From assembly GCF_014217835.1 (NCBI RefSeq), contig NZ_CP055263.1, forward strand, positions 930,001-994,000: a stretch of 64,000 nt of DNA, given 5' to 3'. This stretch comes from Metabacillus sp. KUDC1714. GTDB taxonomy: Bacteria; Bacillota; Bacilli; Bacillales; Bacillaceae. A model generated the notes under the pieces. It ran no database searches, was not told the DNA's origin, and saw nothing but the letters and a program-made list of their open reading frames with translations. A program made the position numbers and the translations under genes. This document shows positions 1 to 9,022 of the stretch, in pieces (positions within the stretch are counted from its first letter, which is position 1; every line of letters starts with the position of its first letter).

Positions 1-2
1 AA

Positions 3-485
3 CATATTCAAGGAAAAATAAGTGAAATCATCATTGGATTAGAAACGATGAAAGCGTTGTTAGATCAAGCTGAACTGCATGCTAATGAAGATGAATGGGG
101 TACAATGGTGCCGAATACCAATTCCTTATATATATCAGTAACAATGTTTTCAAAGCTCTATCCGCGCATGATTGAAATTTTACAACTAATTGGTGCAGGT
201 GGATTAGTCGCCATACCGACAGAGGAAGATTTTCATTCTCCCTTAGTCAAAGATATAGAGAAGTATTGTCAAGGAGCTGCCTGTAATGCAGACACAAAGA
301 CGAAAATTTTTAGGCTTGCTTGGGATTTAACAATGAGTGCATTTGGAACCCGCCAAACGCAGTATGAACGTTACTTCTTTGGTGACCCTGTTAAACTAAC
401 GTCAAATTTATACAATGGCTATCCAAGACATGAGTATATGAATCTGGTTGAAGATTTTTTAGAGATAAATAAAGAGGCTCACTAA
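3..485 (+). CDS. HpaB-family 4-hydroxyphenylacetate 3-monooxygenase, C-terminal part (partial)
   Basis: This is the 3' end of a gene that starts before the window; the frame stays open to base 3, so the ATG at 48 is internal. About 160 residues are visible. They resemble the C-terminal domain of the HpaB family, the oxygenase of FADH2-dependent two-component aromatic hydroxylases that act on 4-hydroxyphenylacetate and related phenols in the cytoplasm. The match rests on the helical HpaB C-terminal pattern (a GAGGLVAIPTEEDF stretch, then AFGTRQTQYERYFFGDP, and a short C-terminal helix). The substrate cannot be told from this fragment. A hairpin overlaps the stop codon. The N-terminal domain lies outside the window. 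Confidence 0.8.
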   Translation, partial: HIQGKISEIIIGLETMKALLDQAELHANEDEWGTMVPNTNSLYISVTMFSKLYPRMIEILQLIGAGGLVAIPTEEDFHSPLVKDIEKYCQGAACNADTKTKIFRLAWDLTMSAFGTRQTQYERYFFGDPVKLTSNLYNGYPRHEYMNLVEDFLEINKEAH

Positions 486-499
486 TTTAGAGCCTCTTT
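471..499 (+). terminator. Hairpin at the end of the HpaB-type gene
   Basis: A 10-bp perfect stem (AAAGAGGCTC pairing with GAGCCTCTTT) with a 9-nt loop spans the stop codon. The following T-tract is weak, so its strength as an intrinsic terminator is uncertain. Confidence 0.55.
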
Positions 500-527
500 A
501 TGAGGATTAAATTGAATTAAACTACTT

Positions 528-776
528 TTACATTTCTCCAACCCAATGAATCATTTTGTCCGCCAATTCTTCCGCAGTTTCATTCTCGACTCTTTTTGAC
601 AACGAATCTAAAAGTCGAGCTTTAAGAACATCTCGTTCTTCCACATATTGAACTGTAGTAGACCACTCTACTTCAGGTATTGCGATCATACTAAACTCCA
701 GCTTTTTATTTTCATATATATATACATTTGTTATAAGATTTTTACCATTATGTACATTTGCTTTTCTTATTTTCAT
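528..776 (-). CDS. yueH: YueH-like small conserved protein
   Basis: An 82-residue protein of unknown function that resembles B. subtilis YueH in length, in its MKIRKA start and in the central IYENKK-type segment. It is predicted soluble, with no signal peptide or membrane helix; the C-terminal half looks helical and acidic. A GAGAGGAAGAG ribosome-binding site precedes the ATG. It lies just upstream of a YueG homologue and YueF, all on the minus strand, the same order as in B. subtilis, which supports the assignment more than the sequence alone does. No activity can be inferred. Confidence 0.65.
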   Translation of the reverse strand: MKIRKANVHNGKNLITNVYIYENKKLEFSMIAIPEVEWSTTVQYVEERDVLKARLLDSLSKRVENETAEELADKMIHWVGEM

Positions 777-935
777 TTAATCTCTTCCTCTCTGTTCTAA
801 CTGCTTTTATTATAGTAGAAGTATTGTTTTTTTTCAGTGATTCGTTTCTTAATAAGCGAAAAAACTGATTTTAGGGACAACTAGGAATTTTTATTAAAAT
901 CCTACTTTTACCTATTATCAGTCTTAAACTATTAG

Positions 936-1157
936 TTATTTATTTATAGTCATTGATTGATCAAATAGATCTAGATCACTAAAATTCGTTATATTAAATA
1001 AGTTATGTGTTTCGATAAAATCACCTGTGTTGGCTGCACCTGAACCAACCGATGTTTTATTTGCACTTTTTGGTGATAAACTAAATGTATCCCCCACTTT
1101 AAAGATTGCACTATCTCCAATCGAATTTAATTTAACTGGTCCGACAAACGCAGGCAT
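936..1157 (-). CDS. yueG: YueG / GerPF-like spore germination protein
   Basis: A 73-residue protein beginning MPAFVGPVKLNSIG. It belongs to the GerPA/GerPF-like family of small spore proteins. GerP proteins help germinants pass the spore coat; the precise role of YueG is unknown. An upstream in-frame ATG (at 1175) exists, but the ATG at 1157 is preceded by AAGGAGGAGG at normal distance and matches the family start. The body is rich in Gly, Ser, Asn and Thr (GSGAANTGDF segment), typical of GerPF. Family membership implies expression during sporulation; no sigma factor site was identified. Confidence 0.85.
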   Translation of the reverse strand: MPAFVGPVKLNSIGDSAIFKVGDTFSLSPKSANKTSVGSGAANTGDFIETHNLFNITNFSDLDLFDQSMTINK

Positions 1158-1268
1158 ATTCCTCCTCCTTTTCATTAGCTACCAAAGTAATGTCCAAACT
1201 AACTATCATTATTGAATGTTAAAAGGAACATACTGCTATTATATGGTTAAAAGGAGGAAGAGTTCTGC

Positions 1269-2384
1269 CTAGATATTAACTTTTTCTATCTTAAGCTCGG
1301 CTTTATATTTCTTCCTTAATTTAATAAGCCTTACAATATTTAACGTCACCGCTTTTAAAACTGCATATGTTGGTACAGCCAAGATCATGCCCAGGACCCC
1401 ACCAAAACTACCTGCCCCAATTAATAGTAAAATGATCGTTAAAGGGTGTGTATTTAATCGTTTTCCGATGATTAGTGGGGACAAGAAATTCCCATCAATT
1501 TGTTGAACTACTGTAACAACAATTGCAGCTAGTAACGCCTTTGTGGGTGAATCAAGTAAAGCAATAATCACTGCAGGTGCAGCACCTATAAACGGTCCAA
1601 TATAAGGAATGATATTCGCAACCGCTACAACGATTCCAAGAACTAATGCATATTCAAGTCCGATAATTGTATAACCTATGAAACAGCCTACCCCTACTGC
1701 TAGTGACACAATTAACTGACCTTGTATATATGCTGCAAGTGTTTCATACAAATCTTGAAATATCTTTAACGCTTCATTACGATATGAAGTAGGTACAAAA
1801 TTCACTGCTGTTGAAGGTAGCTTGTGTCCGTCTTTTAACATATAGAATAAAATAAACGGCACTGTAATAATCGTTAATGTAATATTTGTCACTACGCCTA
1901 AAACTGTTGAAAAGCTTGAGGTAATGTTTTCAGGCAAGCTAGTTGCATAACCAGTTAGTGTTTCTTCTATTTGTTCAAATGATACATATTGTTGTTCCAT
2001 CACCCATTTAAACCACGATGTTTGCGACATATTTAAGATAAATTCACTAAACTCATCCACATATCTTGGGAAATTTGTAATTAAGTCTGTTAGCTGTTCA
2101 GATAAAATTGGCCCGATAAAGGCAACAAGTGCCGAAATAACACCGATAAACACAAGATAGGGTATTAAAATAGCTAATGTTCTTGGTACCTTGCCTTTTT
2201 CAAGTAGCTTTACTAAAGGAGCGAAAATAAAAAATAAAATTCCCGCAATAAGAATCGGAAAAAATAAAGTTGAAGCAAATACAATGATTGGCTCAAATAA
2301 AAAGGAAACCTTTGTACCGACATAAACAATTAATAACAACAATAAAATCTGTAATGTCCAAAAATGGGTCTTCGTTTTAAACAC
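1269..2384 (-). CDS. yueF: AI-2E family transporter YueF
   Basis: A 371-residue integral membrane protein of the AI-2E transporter family (PerM/TqsA/YueF type). Several hydrophobic helices are clear: two at the N-terminus (about residues 10-60), one near 70-90, and a cluster in the second half. The family signature near the C-terminus is visible at about 300-345 (GKRLNTHPLTI followed by a Gly-rich membrane segment). Members move various solutes or export small molecules; the substrate here is unknown. Translation probably starts at the GTG preceded by CAGGAGGAAGAACT. Position next to yueG and yueH matches B. subtilis. Confidence 0.9.
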   Translation of the reverse strand: MFKTKTHFWTLQILLLLLIVYVGTKVSFLFEPIIVFASTLFFPILIAGILFFIFAPLVKLLEKGKVPRTLAILIPYLVFIGVISALVAFIGPILSEQLTDLITNFPRYVDEFSEFILNMSQTSWFKWVMEQQYVSFEQIEETLTGYATSLPENITSSFSTVLGVVTNITLTIITVPFILFYMLKDGHKLPSTAVNFVPTSYRNEALKIFQDLYETLAAYIQGQLIVSLAVGVGCFIGYTIIGLEYALVLGIVVAVANIIPYIGPFIGAAPAVIIALLDSPTKALLAAIVVTVVQQIDGNFLSPLIIGKRLNTHPLTIILLLIGAGSFGGVLGMILAVPTYAVLKAVTLNIVRLIKLRKKYKAELKIEKVNI

Positions 2385-2706
2385 AGTTCTTCCTCCTGTT
2401 TCGTAACAACCTCTTTTTCTATATCTCTTTTATGTAGTATAGACAGAATTACTCATATATAGGCTTTAAAGAGCTTATAATGGTTTTCCTCACCTTTGCT
2501 TATGTATACGGATGGTTAGTAGAAATGGTTTCAAATAGTAGAAAAATACTTATTATCTATTACAAATGTACAATATTTAACTACAGTTTTCCAATATGTT
2601 CTATCTTCTAAAGATAATTACTTTATCTATAATGAAAAAAACGCAAGGAATTGATTCCTTGCGTTTTTTTGTGTTCTATAAACATAAAGTTATTCAACTA
2701 ATTTAA
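2385..2706. other. Intergenic region between yueF and the YugP-type gene
   Basis: About 320 AT-rich bases. It must hold the yueF promoter (minus strand), which I cannot place firmly, and it contains the terminator at 2641-2664. I see no small gene or structured RNA. Confidence 0.5.
2641..2664 (-). terminator. Terminator of the YugP-type protease gene
   Basis: Ten-bp perfect stem (ACGCAAGGAA / TTCCTTGCGT) with a TTGA loop, flanked by an A-run on the left and a T-run on the right. It can work in both directions, but the only gene running into it is on the minus strand. Confidence 0.85.
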
Positions 2707-3387
2707 TTAATCCTCATCACTTTGCATTCCAAAAAACATTAACACAAAACGTAGTAGCTCTGCTACTGCTACAACAGTCGCTGCGACATAGGTTAATGCT
2801 GCTGCATTTAAAACTTTTCTAGCTCCACCTTCTTCATCATTTCTGATTAAGCCAGAACCAACCATTGCATTTAATGCTCTTGAGCTAGCATTGAATTCAA
2901 CTGGAAGTGTAACAACCTGAAACAGGACTGCAGCAGCCATTGCTATGATTCCAAGTAGCAATAAGTTTGCTGATGAAAGAATGATACCGATAAAAATTAA
3001 AATGAACGAAAAGTTAGAGCCAATATTGGCTACTGGTACTAAAGCATGTCTAATATTTAATGGTGCATAATTTTGAGAATGTTGTAAAGAGTGACCAACC
3101 TCATGAATCGCTACAGAAATCGAGGCAATTGAAGTACCATGATAGTTATCACTTGATAGCCTAACGACTTTCGATCTTGGATCATAGTGATCCGATAATC
3201 TTCCTCGCACTTCCTCAACCTTAACATTGTAAAGACCATTTTCATCTAAAATCTTGCGGGCTGCCTGAGCACCTGTTAAACCAGATGAAGCTCCTCTTTT
3301 CAGATATTTAGAATATGTCTTTTTTAAGTATACTTGAATTAATATCGGACCCACCATTATTAGGATGAAATAAAAAATAATCCCCAT
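2707..3387 (-). CDS. yugP: Membrane zinc metallopeptidase, YugP family
   Basis: A 226-residue membrane protein with the zinc-protease motif HEVGH at residues 95-99. It has an N-terminal transmembrane helix and two or three hydrophobic helices in the C-terminal half (about 120-215), the usual layout of the YugP (DUF2268-unrelated, 'neutral zinc metallopeptidase') group. Substrate is unknown. An upstream ATG at 3414 is in frame, but the ATG at 3387 has AAAGGAG eight bases before it and gives the family's normal length, so it is preferred. The gene appears to be transcribed alone and ends in a strong terminator. Confidence 0.88.
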   Translation of the reverse strand: MGIIFYFILIMVGPILIQVYLKKTYSKYLKRGASSGLTGAQAARKILDENGLYNVKVEEVRGRLSDHYDPRSKVVRLSSDNYHGTSIASISVAIHEVGHSLQHSQNYAPLNIRHALVPVANIGSNFSFILIFIGIILSSANLLLLGIIAMAAAVLFQVVTLPVEFNASSRALNAMVGSGLIRNDEEGGARKVLNAAALTYVAATVVAVAELLRFVLMFFGMQSDED

Positions 3388-3989
3388 AAAACCAAACTCC
3401 TTTCGCTTATTCATTTATTTATATACTTTTAATTAGGCTGACTCGCCATACTTTGTTGCTATTTACCAAGTAGTGCAGCGTGGTTGATTTTCGCTCCAAT
3501 CAAACATAAACAGTTTTCGTTTTAAAAGCAACAATCTCTTAGAAAAGAGACTTAAATAACAAATACATTTTCCTTTTAATAAAAAAATACAGCTGTTTCG
3601 TTATAATCTTAGCTTTTAAAAGCTGTACAGTCAAACGTTACAGTTTGAAATTCCTCGTCCATTATAAGTTTAGACATAAAATGTTCCAATATTGTTTTAT
3701 TGTAAATCCATATTACGAAATAGGAAAAACAGGCTACTTCAATGTAAAATAGCCTGTTCCTTCTTAGATGTATAAGGTTATATATAAATACGATTTATGT
3801 AATAAAGGGAAGGGACATAAACCCGCTTAAACCAATTCTTATGTCTAGCTAAACACGTTCATAGACGGGCTTATTTATATTGTTAGTTTCTCCTACATTA
3901 TCGTGTTGAGCTTGAAGTAAACTCAGGTGTCCTATAAATTAATACTAATAGTGGTGATTTGGCTTAGGGGGGTTCATTTCCTTTATTGC
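3388..3989. other. 600-bp region without a recognisable gene
   Basis: AT-rich, no open frame with a ribosome-binding site on either strand. The only clear element is the hairpin at 3728-3758. A weak complementary pair (TAAACCCG near 3818 and CGGGCTTA near 3866) brackets about 45 bases but is imperfect. It could hold a decayed gene or a small RNA; nothing visible decides this. Confidence 0.4.
3728..3758 (-). terminator. Probable terminator for the HD-domain gene
   Basis: Nine-bp stem (AACAGGCTA / TAGCCTGTT) with a 13-nt loop. On the minus strand it is followed by GTTTTTCC, so it would end transcripts coming from the HD-domain gene about 230 bases upstream. Confidence 0.55.
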
Positions 3990-4520
3990 TTAGACTGTTT
4001 TACGATATTCAGTTATAAGGCGTTCAATTTCTTGATCCAGCCTCTCAATTTTCTTGATCGCATCTTCTCGGCTAATTTTGCGATAATGGTGTTTACCTAG
4101 AGGCTCTTCATCCATTTCGTCAGCCATACGGACGATTTGTTGAAGCGAGGTTTTCTTCATCGAGTTTTCTGGTAAATATGAATCTGTATGAAGCAATATA
4201 GCTAACGCAATTTCCTTTGCATATTGGCGATCCTCACCAAGGCGAATTAACAGTTTATGCGCACGCTCAGCGCCCTTAATCGCATGAATATCATTTTTCA
4301 CATATTCCTCATAATCCCATTCCCCATTTGTATACCATTCGTAATGGCCTATATCATGAAGCAAACCTGCCTTAGCTGCTATGTCCGGATTTACATCATG
4401 CTTAATGGCGAGCTGCACAGCATATCCGGCAACTCTAATCGCATGTAAAACACCTGAACGATTTAAATACTTTTGTGCAATTGGATGGTTAAATACATCC
4501 ATGATCATCACTCGTCGCAT
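3990..4520 (-). CDS. HD-domain phosphohydrolase-like protein
   Basis: A 176-residue soluble protein with an HD domain: His26, the His-Asp pair at 55-56 (LLHDIGHYEW) and a later HTD/MADEMDE region in the expected order. HD proteins are metal-dependent phosphohydrolases, often acting on nucleotides; the substrate cannot be read here. The longer frame to 4562 is rejected because the ATG at 4520 follows AAAGGAGG by six bases. The C-terminal 35 residues are highly charged and probably helical. I do not recognise a specific B. subtilis counterpart. Confidence 0.8.
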   Translation of the reverse strand: MRRVMIMDVFNHPIAQKYLNRSGVLHAIRVAGYAVQLAIKHDVNPDIAAKAGLLHDIGHYEWYTNGEWDYEEYVKNDIHAIKGAERAHKLLIRLGEDRQYAKEIALAILLHTDSYLPENSMKKTSLQQIVRMADEMDEEPLGKHHYRKISREDAIKKIERLDQEIERLITEYRKTV

Positions 4521-4721
4521 GGTAATCCTCCTTTGTTTTAAATATTCAGAATAATGTAACATATTTTGATAACCTCTTCAACCAAAAGGTTAGTTTTTCT
4601 TACAAATTTATTTATTTAATAAAAGTATCTTATTATATATATATGTGAAAAAGGAAAGATTGGAACAATTTTATTAAATAGAAAGGATTATTATGCTATT
4701 AGACTAACTTAGGTAACGAAA

Positions 4722-4749
4722 AAGGAAGCTACCATATGGTAGCTTCCTT
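4722..4749 (-). terminator. Terminator of the orphan histidine kinase gene
   Basis: Fourteen-bp perfect palindromic stem (AAGGAAGCTACCAT and its complement, centre ATATAT-like) touching the stop codon of the kinase; a TTTTTCG stretch follows on the minus strand. Confidence 0.8.
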
Positions 4750-6062
4750 CAAGATTTAACCGGTATTTTCACACTAAAGGTTGTGGTATTTTTATTGGAA
4801 TGAACATTAATTGCTCCTCCATATCTGTCTACTACTTGTTTGACAATACTCAGTCCGTCACCTCTTGGAACCCCACGTCTTTCTTCCTTTGTTGAGAAAC
4901 CGGCTTTGAAAATTTTGTCTACTATTTCTTTCGGAATCTTTGGTCCTATGTTTTCAACTTTAAACAAGTACATAGTAGAAACGGATTTTGCTTCAATGCT
5001 AATAAACCGCTCTGATTCTGGTAGCAGTAATGTTGCATCAAAAGCATTATCGATAAGATTTGATAAAATTTTAATTAAATCGATTGATTTTATTTTTTGA
5101 AAAGTATGGTCATCTACTAGTAAATGCATATCCACCTTATCATTTTGAGCTCGTACCCACTTAGATTGTAACAAAATATACAGAACTGGATTAGTTATTT
5201 TCAGTGGTAGTTCCATTGATTCTACTTCACTAGTTAAAGATTTCACATACTCATATGCACGGTCTTCTCGTTTAAGCTTTAATAATCCTTGAATGACTTG
5301 AATATGATTGATAAAATCATGGCGAATCGATCTCATTGTCTGTAGCATTGATTGAAATTCACCTTGATAGGTTTCTTCTGTATCTCCAACTTGTGTTGTA
5401 ACTTCCCTACGTAACCACACTTGAAAAATCACAAAAATACTAAATGAAAAAAGAACAAACAACCCGCTGAAGATAAAAAACGGAAAGCTGTTTTTTAATA
5501 CTTCATCTGTTATTTTATCCACGGTTGCAACACTTTCATTTATTACAAGTGATCCAATGCTTTCCCCTTTATTACCTACAATAGGCACACCAGATGACAC
5601 GTATGTTCCAACTGAATCATCCTCAATCCTTGTAAAGAATGGTTGATTTTCTTTATATTCACTCTTAATTTCATTAGTAAGTATGCAGCAATCTCCACTA
5701 ATGGTTACCGAATCATCTGTTGGAAATCCATCTACAATTATCCTTGGTTGATTTTTATCATCAGCCTTAAGAATATAAGCAAATGTTGCACCTGTATCCC
5801 TTATTGCTTTTCCAAGCTCATCTTCAAGCTTACGAAGCTTAGCAGTTGAATCTTGGTCTTGTAAATATGCTTCATATGTATTTATATCGAAATGATTCAA
5901 TACAGCTTGAGCTGTTGATATTCCTTGATTTGCGATCGTTAATTCAATCGTCTTACGTGTATTAAAATAAGTAGCATACAAGTTTAATGAAGATAGTAAA
6001 GTGATGATCAAAATTGTCACGGAGATGATGACTGCAAACTTTTTTTGTTTTATTCTGTTAAT
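4749..6062 (-). CDS. Orphan Spo0B-type sensor histidine kinase
   Basis: A membrane sensor kinase of about 437 residues. In order: N-terminal membrane helix, an extracytoplasmic sensor of about 150 residues containing a Cys-Cys pair, a second membrane helix (about 192-216), an H-box of Spo0B/CitA type with HDFINH (phospho-accepting His about 248), and a GHKL ATPase domain with NLIDNAFDA and a GDGLSIV glycine box. No response regulator lies beside it. The first conventional start is GTG at 6020, which has no ribosome-binding site and removes the basic N-terminus (NRIKQKK). An ATT at 6062 sits six bases after AGAGGTGG and restores it, so I chose ATT; this is an inference. The ligand is unknown. 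Confidence 0.8.
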   Translation of the reverse strand: MNRIKQKKFAVIISVTILIITLLSSLNLYATYFNTRKTIELTIANQGISTAQAVLNHFDINTYEAYLQDQDSTAKLRKLEDELGKAIRDTGATFAYILKADDKNQPRIIVDGFPTDDSVTISGDCCILTNEIKSEYKENQPFFTRIEDDSVGTYVSSGVPIVGNKGESIGSLVINESVATVDKITDEVLKNSFPFFIFSGLFVLFSFSIFVIFQVWLRREVTTQVGDTEETYQGEFQSMLQTMRSIRHDFINHIQVIQGLLKLKREDRAYEYVKSLTSEVESMELPLKITNPVLYILLQSKWVRAQNDKVDMHLLVDDHTFQKIKSIDLIKILSNLIDNAFDATLLLPESERFISIEAKSVSTMYLFKVENIGPKIPKEIVDKIFKAGFSTKEERRGVPRGDGLSIVKQVVDRYGGAINVHSNKNTTTFSVKIPVKS

Positions 6063-6295
6063 ATTCAGCCACCTCTAAACTATTTACTATATACAATGGA
6101 AAATGGCATGTTCCGTCAACTAAATTGTTTAAATTAAAATACAATGGTAATAATAAAAAATTAGTGTTCCTTGCCCATTTCCTTCATATATATTATTGCA
6201 TCAGTTGACAATTTTTGCGAATCTTTTTTACAATTTTTTATAAATTTTATTAAATTTTGTATCTAAAAGACAACTTTATTTCCTTTACAAAAAGA

Positions 6296-7048
6296 CTAAA
6301 CAAACTCCTTTATATCATATACTCGACCATTTTCTAAAGAACTTGATAAAAGCTTTACGAGAATATTAGCAACAAAACTTGGTGCTCGTAACATTCCTTT
6401 TTGATGATACTCTCTAAACTGATCAATGGAGGAAAAATCTTTCTTTTCAGCAGCGCGTATCACCCCTTGCATTTCTGTATCCATAATGCCAGGGGAAAAT
6501 GCTATCGCCATCACTTTATTCTCACGCTCACCTTGTTCTAAACCTATTGTATTTGTAAACATGTTTAAACCTGCTTTCGTACTACAATATGCACTCCACC
6601 CGGCAATAGGTCGATTTGCAGCACCAGATGTTATATTTACAATGACAACTTCACCGGCAAATTCCTTCGTTTCATTAATAAAATATTCGCTCATGATCAT
6701 TGGAGCAAGCAAATTAAGCTTTACATTTAGGCTAAGTTCCTCTTCAATCGCATCACCTACATTTTTTATTGGATCTACGATTCCTGCGTTATTGATCAAA
6801 GTAATTTTCTTAGCCTTTAAAAGATCTATTTTTGAAAAAATACTTTTTATTTTTGCTTTTAATTGACTTACTTCAGAAAGATCACATTCTTCATAATAAA
6901 TCGAAGCATGTTTGCCTCTAGCAAACCCTTCAAGAGTTAAATTATTTGTTCTTGATAAATAAAAGATCGTTTTATCCTTATCAAGCAATTCTGTTATAAT
7001 CGCCTCTCCTAAACCTCGAGATCCACCAGTTATAATATAATAGTCCAT
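6296..7048 (-). CDS. yueD: (S)-benzoin-forming benzil reductase, short-chain dehydrogenase YueD
   Basis: A 250-residue cytosolic short-chain dehydrogenase/reductase. The NADP-binding motif TGGSRGLG is at 7-14, NNAG at 86-89, and the catalytic Ser141, Tyr154 and Lys158 (YCSTK) are present. The C-terminal GRVYDIKEF ending and overall pattern match B. subtilis YueD, known to reduce benzil to (S)-benzoin with NADPH; its natural substrate is not established. Start ATG follows GGAGAGGAATAATA. It is divergent from adeR, with about 180 bases between the two starts, as in a shared promoter region. Confidence 0.9.
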   Translation of the reverse strand: MDYYIITGGSRGLGEAIITELLDKDKTIFYLSRTNNLTLEGFARGKHASIYYEECDLSEVSQLKAKIKSIFSKIDLLKAKKITLINNAGIVDPIKNVGDAIEEELSLNVKLNLLAPMIMSEYFINETKEFAGEVVIVNITSGAANRPIAGWSAYCSTKAGLNMFTNTIGLEQGERENKVMAIAFSPGIMDTEMQGVIRAAEKKDFSSIDQFREYHQKGMLRAPSFVANILVKLLSSSLENGRVYDIKEFV

Positions 7049-7231
7049 TATTATTCCTCTCCTTTTTCACTTGTTCCGTTCAAGCTATATTCAATTGTCA
7101 TTTTTATCATAGCCTATATTGAAAAGCAAGAATTAGAAACGATAAAATATAATGATAAGAGAACTCTAATTACACCTAGTGTTCTCGGACATAATCCACT
7201 TCTCACGTATTATTAAAAAAGTAGGGATATA

Positions 7232-8467
7232 ATGAGTGAATTTTCAAATGATCCATTTAAATATTATCATTTTGAAAGATTAGAAGATGTTGCTGATCGA
7301 ATAAGTGAAGTATTGCAATGTCCAATTACAATTGAAGATATTAATCATAGGTTACTAGCTTATAGTACGCATGATGAAAGTACAGATCCAGCTAGAATTT
7401 CGACGATTATCAGAAGACGCGTTCCTGAAAAAGTCATTAATAGCTTATGGAAGGATGGTACGATCCCAAAATTATTAAGCACAGATGAGCCAATAAGGGT
7501 AAGTCAGATTGATGAAGTTGGTTTAGGAAATCGGATTGCCATTTCAATTTGGAAAAATGATGAAGTACTAGGATTTATTTGGGCATTAGAAATAAATAAA
7601 CACCTTAAAGAGGAAGAACTCATGCTCTTAAAAAAAGCTGCCCAAGCAGTGAAAAATAAACTGTTGAATTTGCAAATACGTAAGACAAAAAAGGCCGAAC
7701 GAAATCAGGAGTTTTTTTGGAAGCTATTGACAGGCCATATTTCCACTGAAGTTGAAATTAATGAAGGGTTTCAAGAATTGAACTTACATCTGCCTATTCC
7801 TTTTTCTATCGTAGTGTTTAAATTCCCTCATAAGTTAAATGAAGCAGCAGAAAGAAAGCTTTCCTATTTATTACAAACAACACAGCAAGTAAATATTGTT
7901 CTATATACTGTTGATTTTGATGAACTAATTATCCTGTTATCAGCAAAAAGTGATGCACCTCTCACAGATATAAGACTGTTCACTCTGTTTACGATTCGTC
8001 AGCTAAACGAACGTTTTACCTTTACAAATGTAACTGCAAGTATCGGCGGGATATCTACACAACCTCTTTTTATTGAAAAAAGCTATAAGGAAGCATTAGC
8101 TGTACTAACAATTAAAAATCGGTTTCCGAGCGAAACACATGAATTACATAGTTTTTCAGAGATGGGTATTTATCAATATTTAGACATTTTATATGAACAA
8201 CGAAAACAACAAGGATTAATGAACTATTCCTTACAAAAATTAATCGATTATGATAAGCATCACAAGACAAATTTAGTCCAAACACTTGAAATATTTTTAG
8301 ACAATGACAGCCATGTTCATGATGCATCAAAAGCTTTAAATATTCATGTGAACACACTAAATTACCGCTTAAAAAGAATAACTGAAATATCTGAGCTGAA
8401 CCTCAAAAGCTTAAATCAAAAAATGACAATCTACTTAGATATAAAGCTTGATCGCATGTCTTTGTGA
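7232..8467 (+). CDS. adeR: PucR-family transcriptional activator of ald (AdeR)
   Basis: A 411-residue regulator of the PucR/CdaR type: an N-terminal sensory region (about 1-150), a central GGDEF-like CdaR domain (about 170-300), and a C-terminal helix-turn-helix of the PucR kind (about 365-400, with ALNIHVNTLNYRLKRI). In B. subtilis the homologue AdeR (YukF) activates the alanine dehydrogenase gene, and here ald is the next gene on the same strand, which supports the same role. The ribosome-binding site is modest (GTAGGGATATA before ATG). Two repeat elements separate it from ald, so the genes are probably not one operon. Confidence 0.88.
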   Translation: MSEFSNDPFKYYHFERLEDVADRISEVLQCPITIEDINHRLLAYSTHDESTDPARISTIIRRRVPEKVINSLWKDGTIPKLLSTDEPIRVSQIDEVGLGNRIAISIWKNDEVLGFIWALEINKHLKEEELMLLKKAAQAVKNKLLNLQIRKTKKAERNQEFFWKLLTGHISTEVEINEGFQELNLHLPIPFSIVVFKFPHKLNEAAERKLSYLLQTTQQVNIVLYTVDFDELIILLSAKSDAPLTDIRLFTLFTIRQLNERFTFTNVTASIGGISTQPLFIEKSYKEALAVLTIKNRFPSETHELHSFSEMGIYQYLDILYEQRKQQGLMNYSLQKLIDYDKHHKTNLVQTLEIFLDNDSHVHDASKALNIHVNTLNYRLKRITEISELNLKSLNQKMTIYLDIKLDRMSL

Positions 8468-8550
8468 AATTTCACAAAAGGAAGAAAAATCTTTCTCTTT
8501 TTTAAACAAAGATGTTTAGAAGCATTTTCAATATACTTGTTTTATATAAG

Positions 8551-8777
8551 AAAAGCGCAAGCGCCTTGGTCATCGCCGTACAAACTGGAGGAGCATCGAC
8601 TGAGATAAAGCGAGACTTCCATTAGGGCCTCATCCTAATGGATAGCGAGACTTATCGGACTTTTACGGGCAGTTAAAGTGGGGCAAAGGAAACACGGTAA
8701 GCGAAGCGAACCTATGTTGACTTATCGTAGGGAGATGATCTGAAGTTTGATAGGCGATAGGCGCTGGAGCTAGACAC
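8551..8777. repeat. Long relative of the hairpin repeat family (copy A)
   Basis: A 227-bp element that begins AAAAGCGCAAGCGCC and ends AGGCGCTGGAGCTAGACAC like the six shorter copies, but with a different interior. Inside are a CCATTAGG/CCTAATGG hairpin, two direct GCGAGACTT copies, and an outer extension ATCGCC pairing with GGCGAT. It encodes no evident protein. It lies four bases before copy B. Confidence 0.75.
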
Positions 8778-8781
8778 TTAG

Positions 8782-8904
8782 AAAAGCGCAAGCGCCTTGA
8801 TCAGCCCCCACAAGCATAAGACGCAAATGAATAGAAGACGTTCTTTGTCTTCGATTCATTTGTGGCTTATGCTCTCGAGGGGCTAGGCGCTGGAGCTGGA
8901 CACC
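8782..8904. repeat. Dispersed hairpin repeat, copy B
   Basis: About 123 bp with the family ends (AAAAGCGCAAGCGCC and AGGCGCTGGAGCTGGACACC). The interior folds on itself: AAATGAAT pairs with ATTCATTT, and GAAGAC pairs with GTCTTC around a TTCTTT-type loop. It lies between adeR and ald. Confidence 0.85.
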
Positions 8905-9022
8905 AAAACTAAGTACAAAAACTTTTACTTTCTAAACAATAACAAAAGCGCTAAAGCTGATGTCTAAGCGCTTATCAAAGTACTATTCATGCAACAAAAT
9001 GCTTCTAGGGGGATGAGTTTTT

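Noticed and set aside
6426..6866. 146-residue plus-strand frame within yueD
   Set aside because: Antisense shadow of the clear short-chain dehydrogenase; no ribosome-binding site or recognisable domain.
8940..8980. AAGCGCT pair as an AdeR operator
   Set aside because: The hexamer AGCGCT is self-complementary and similar to sequence in the neighbouring repeats, so the pair may be chance; kept only as a remark under ald.
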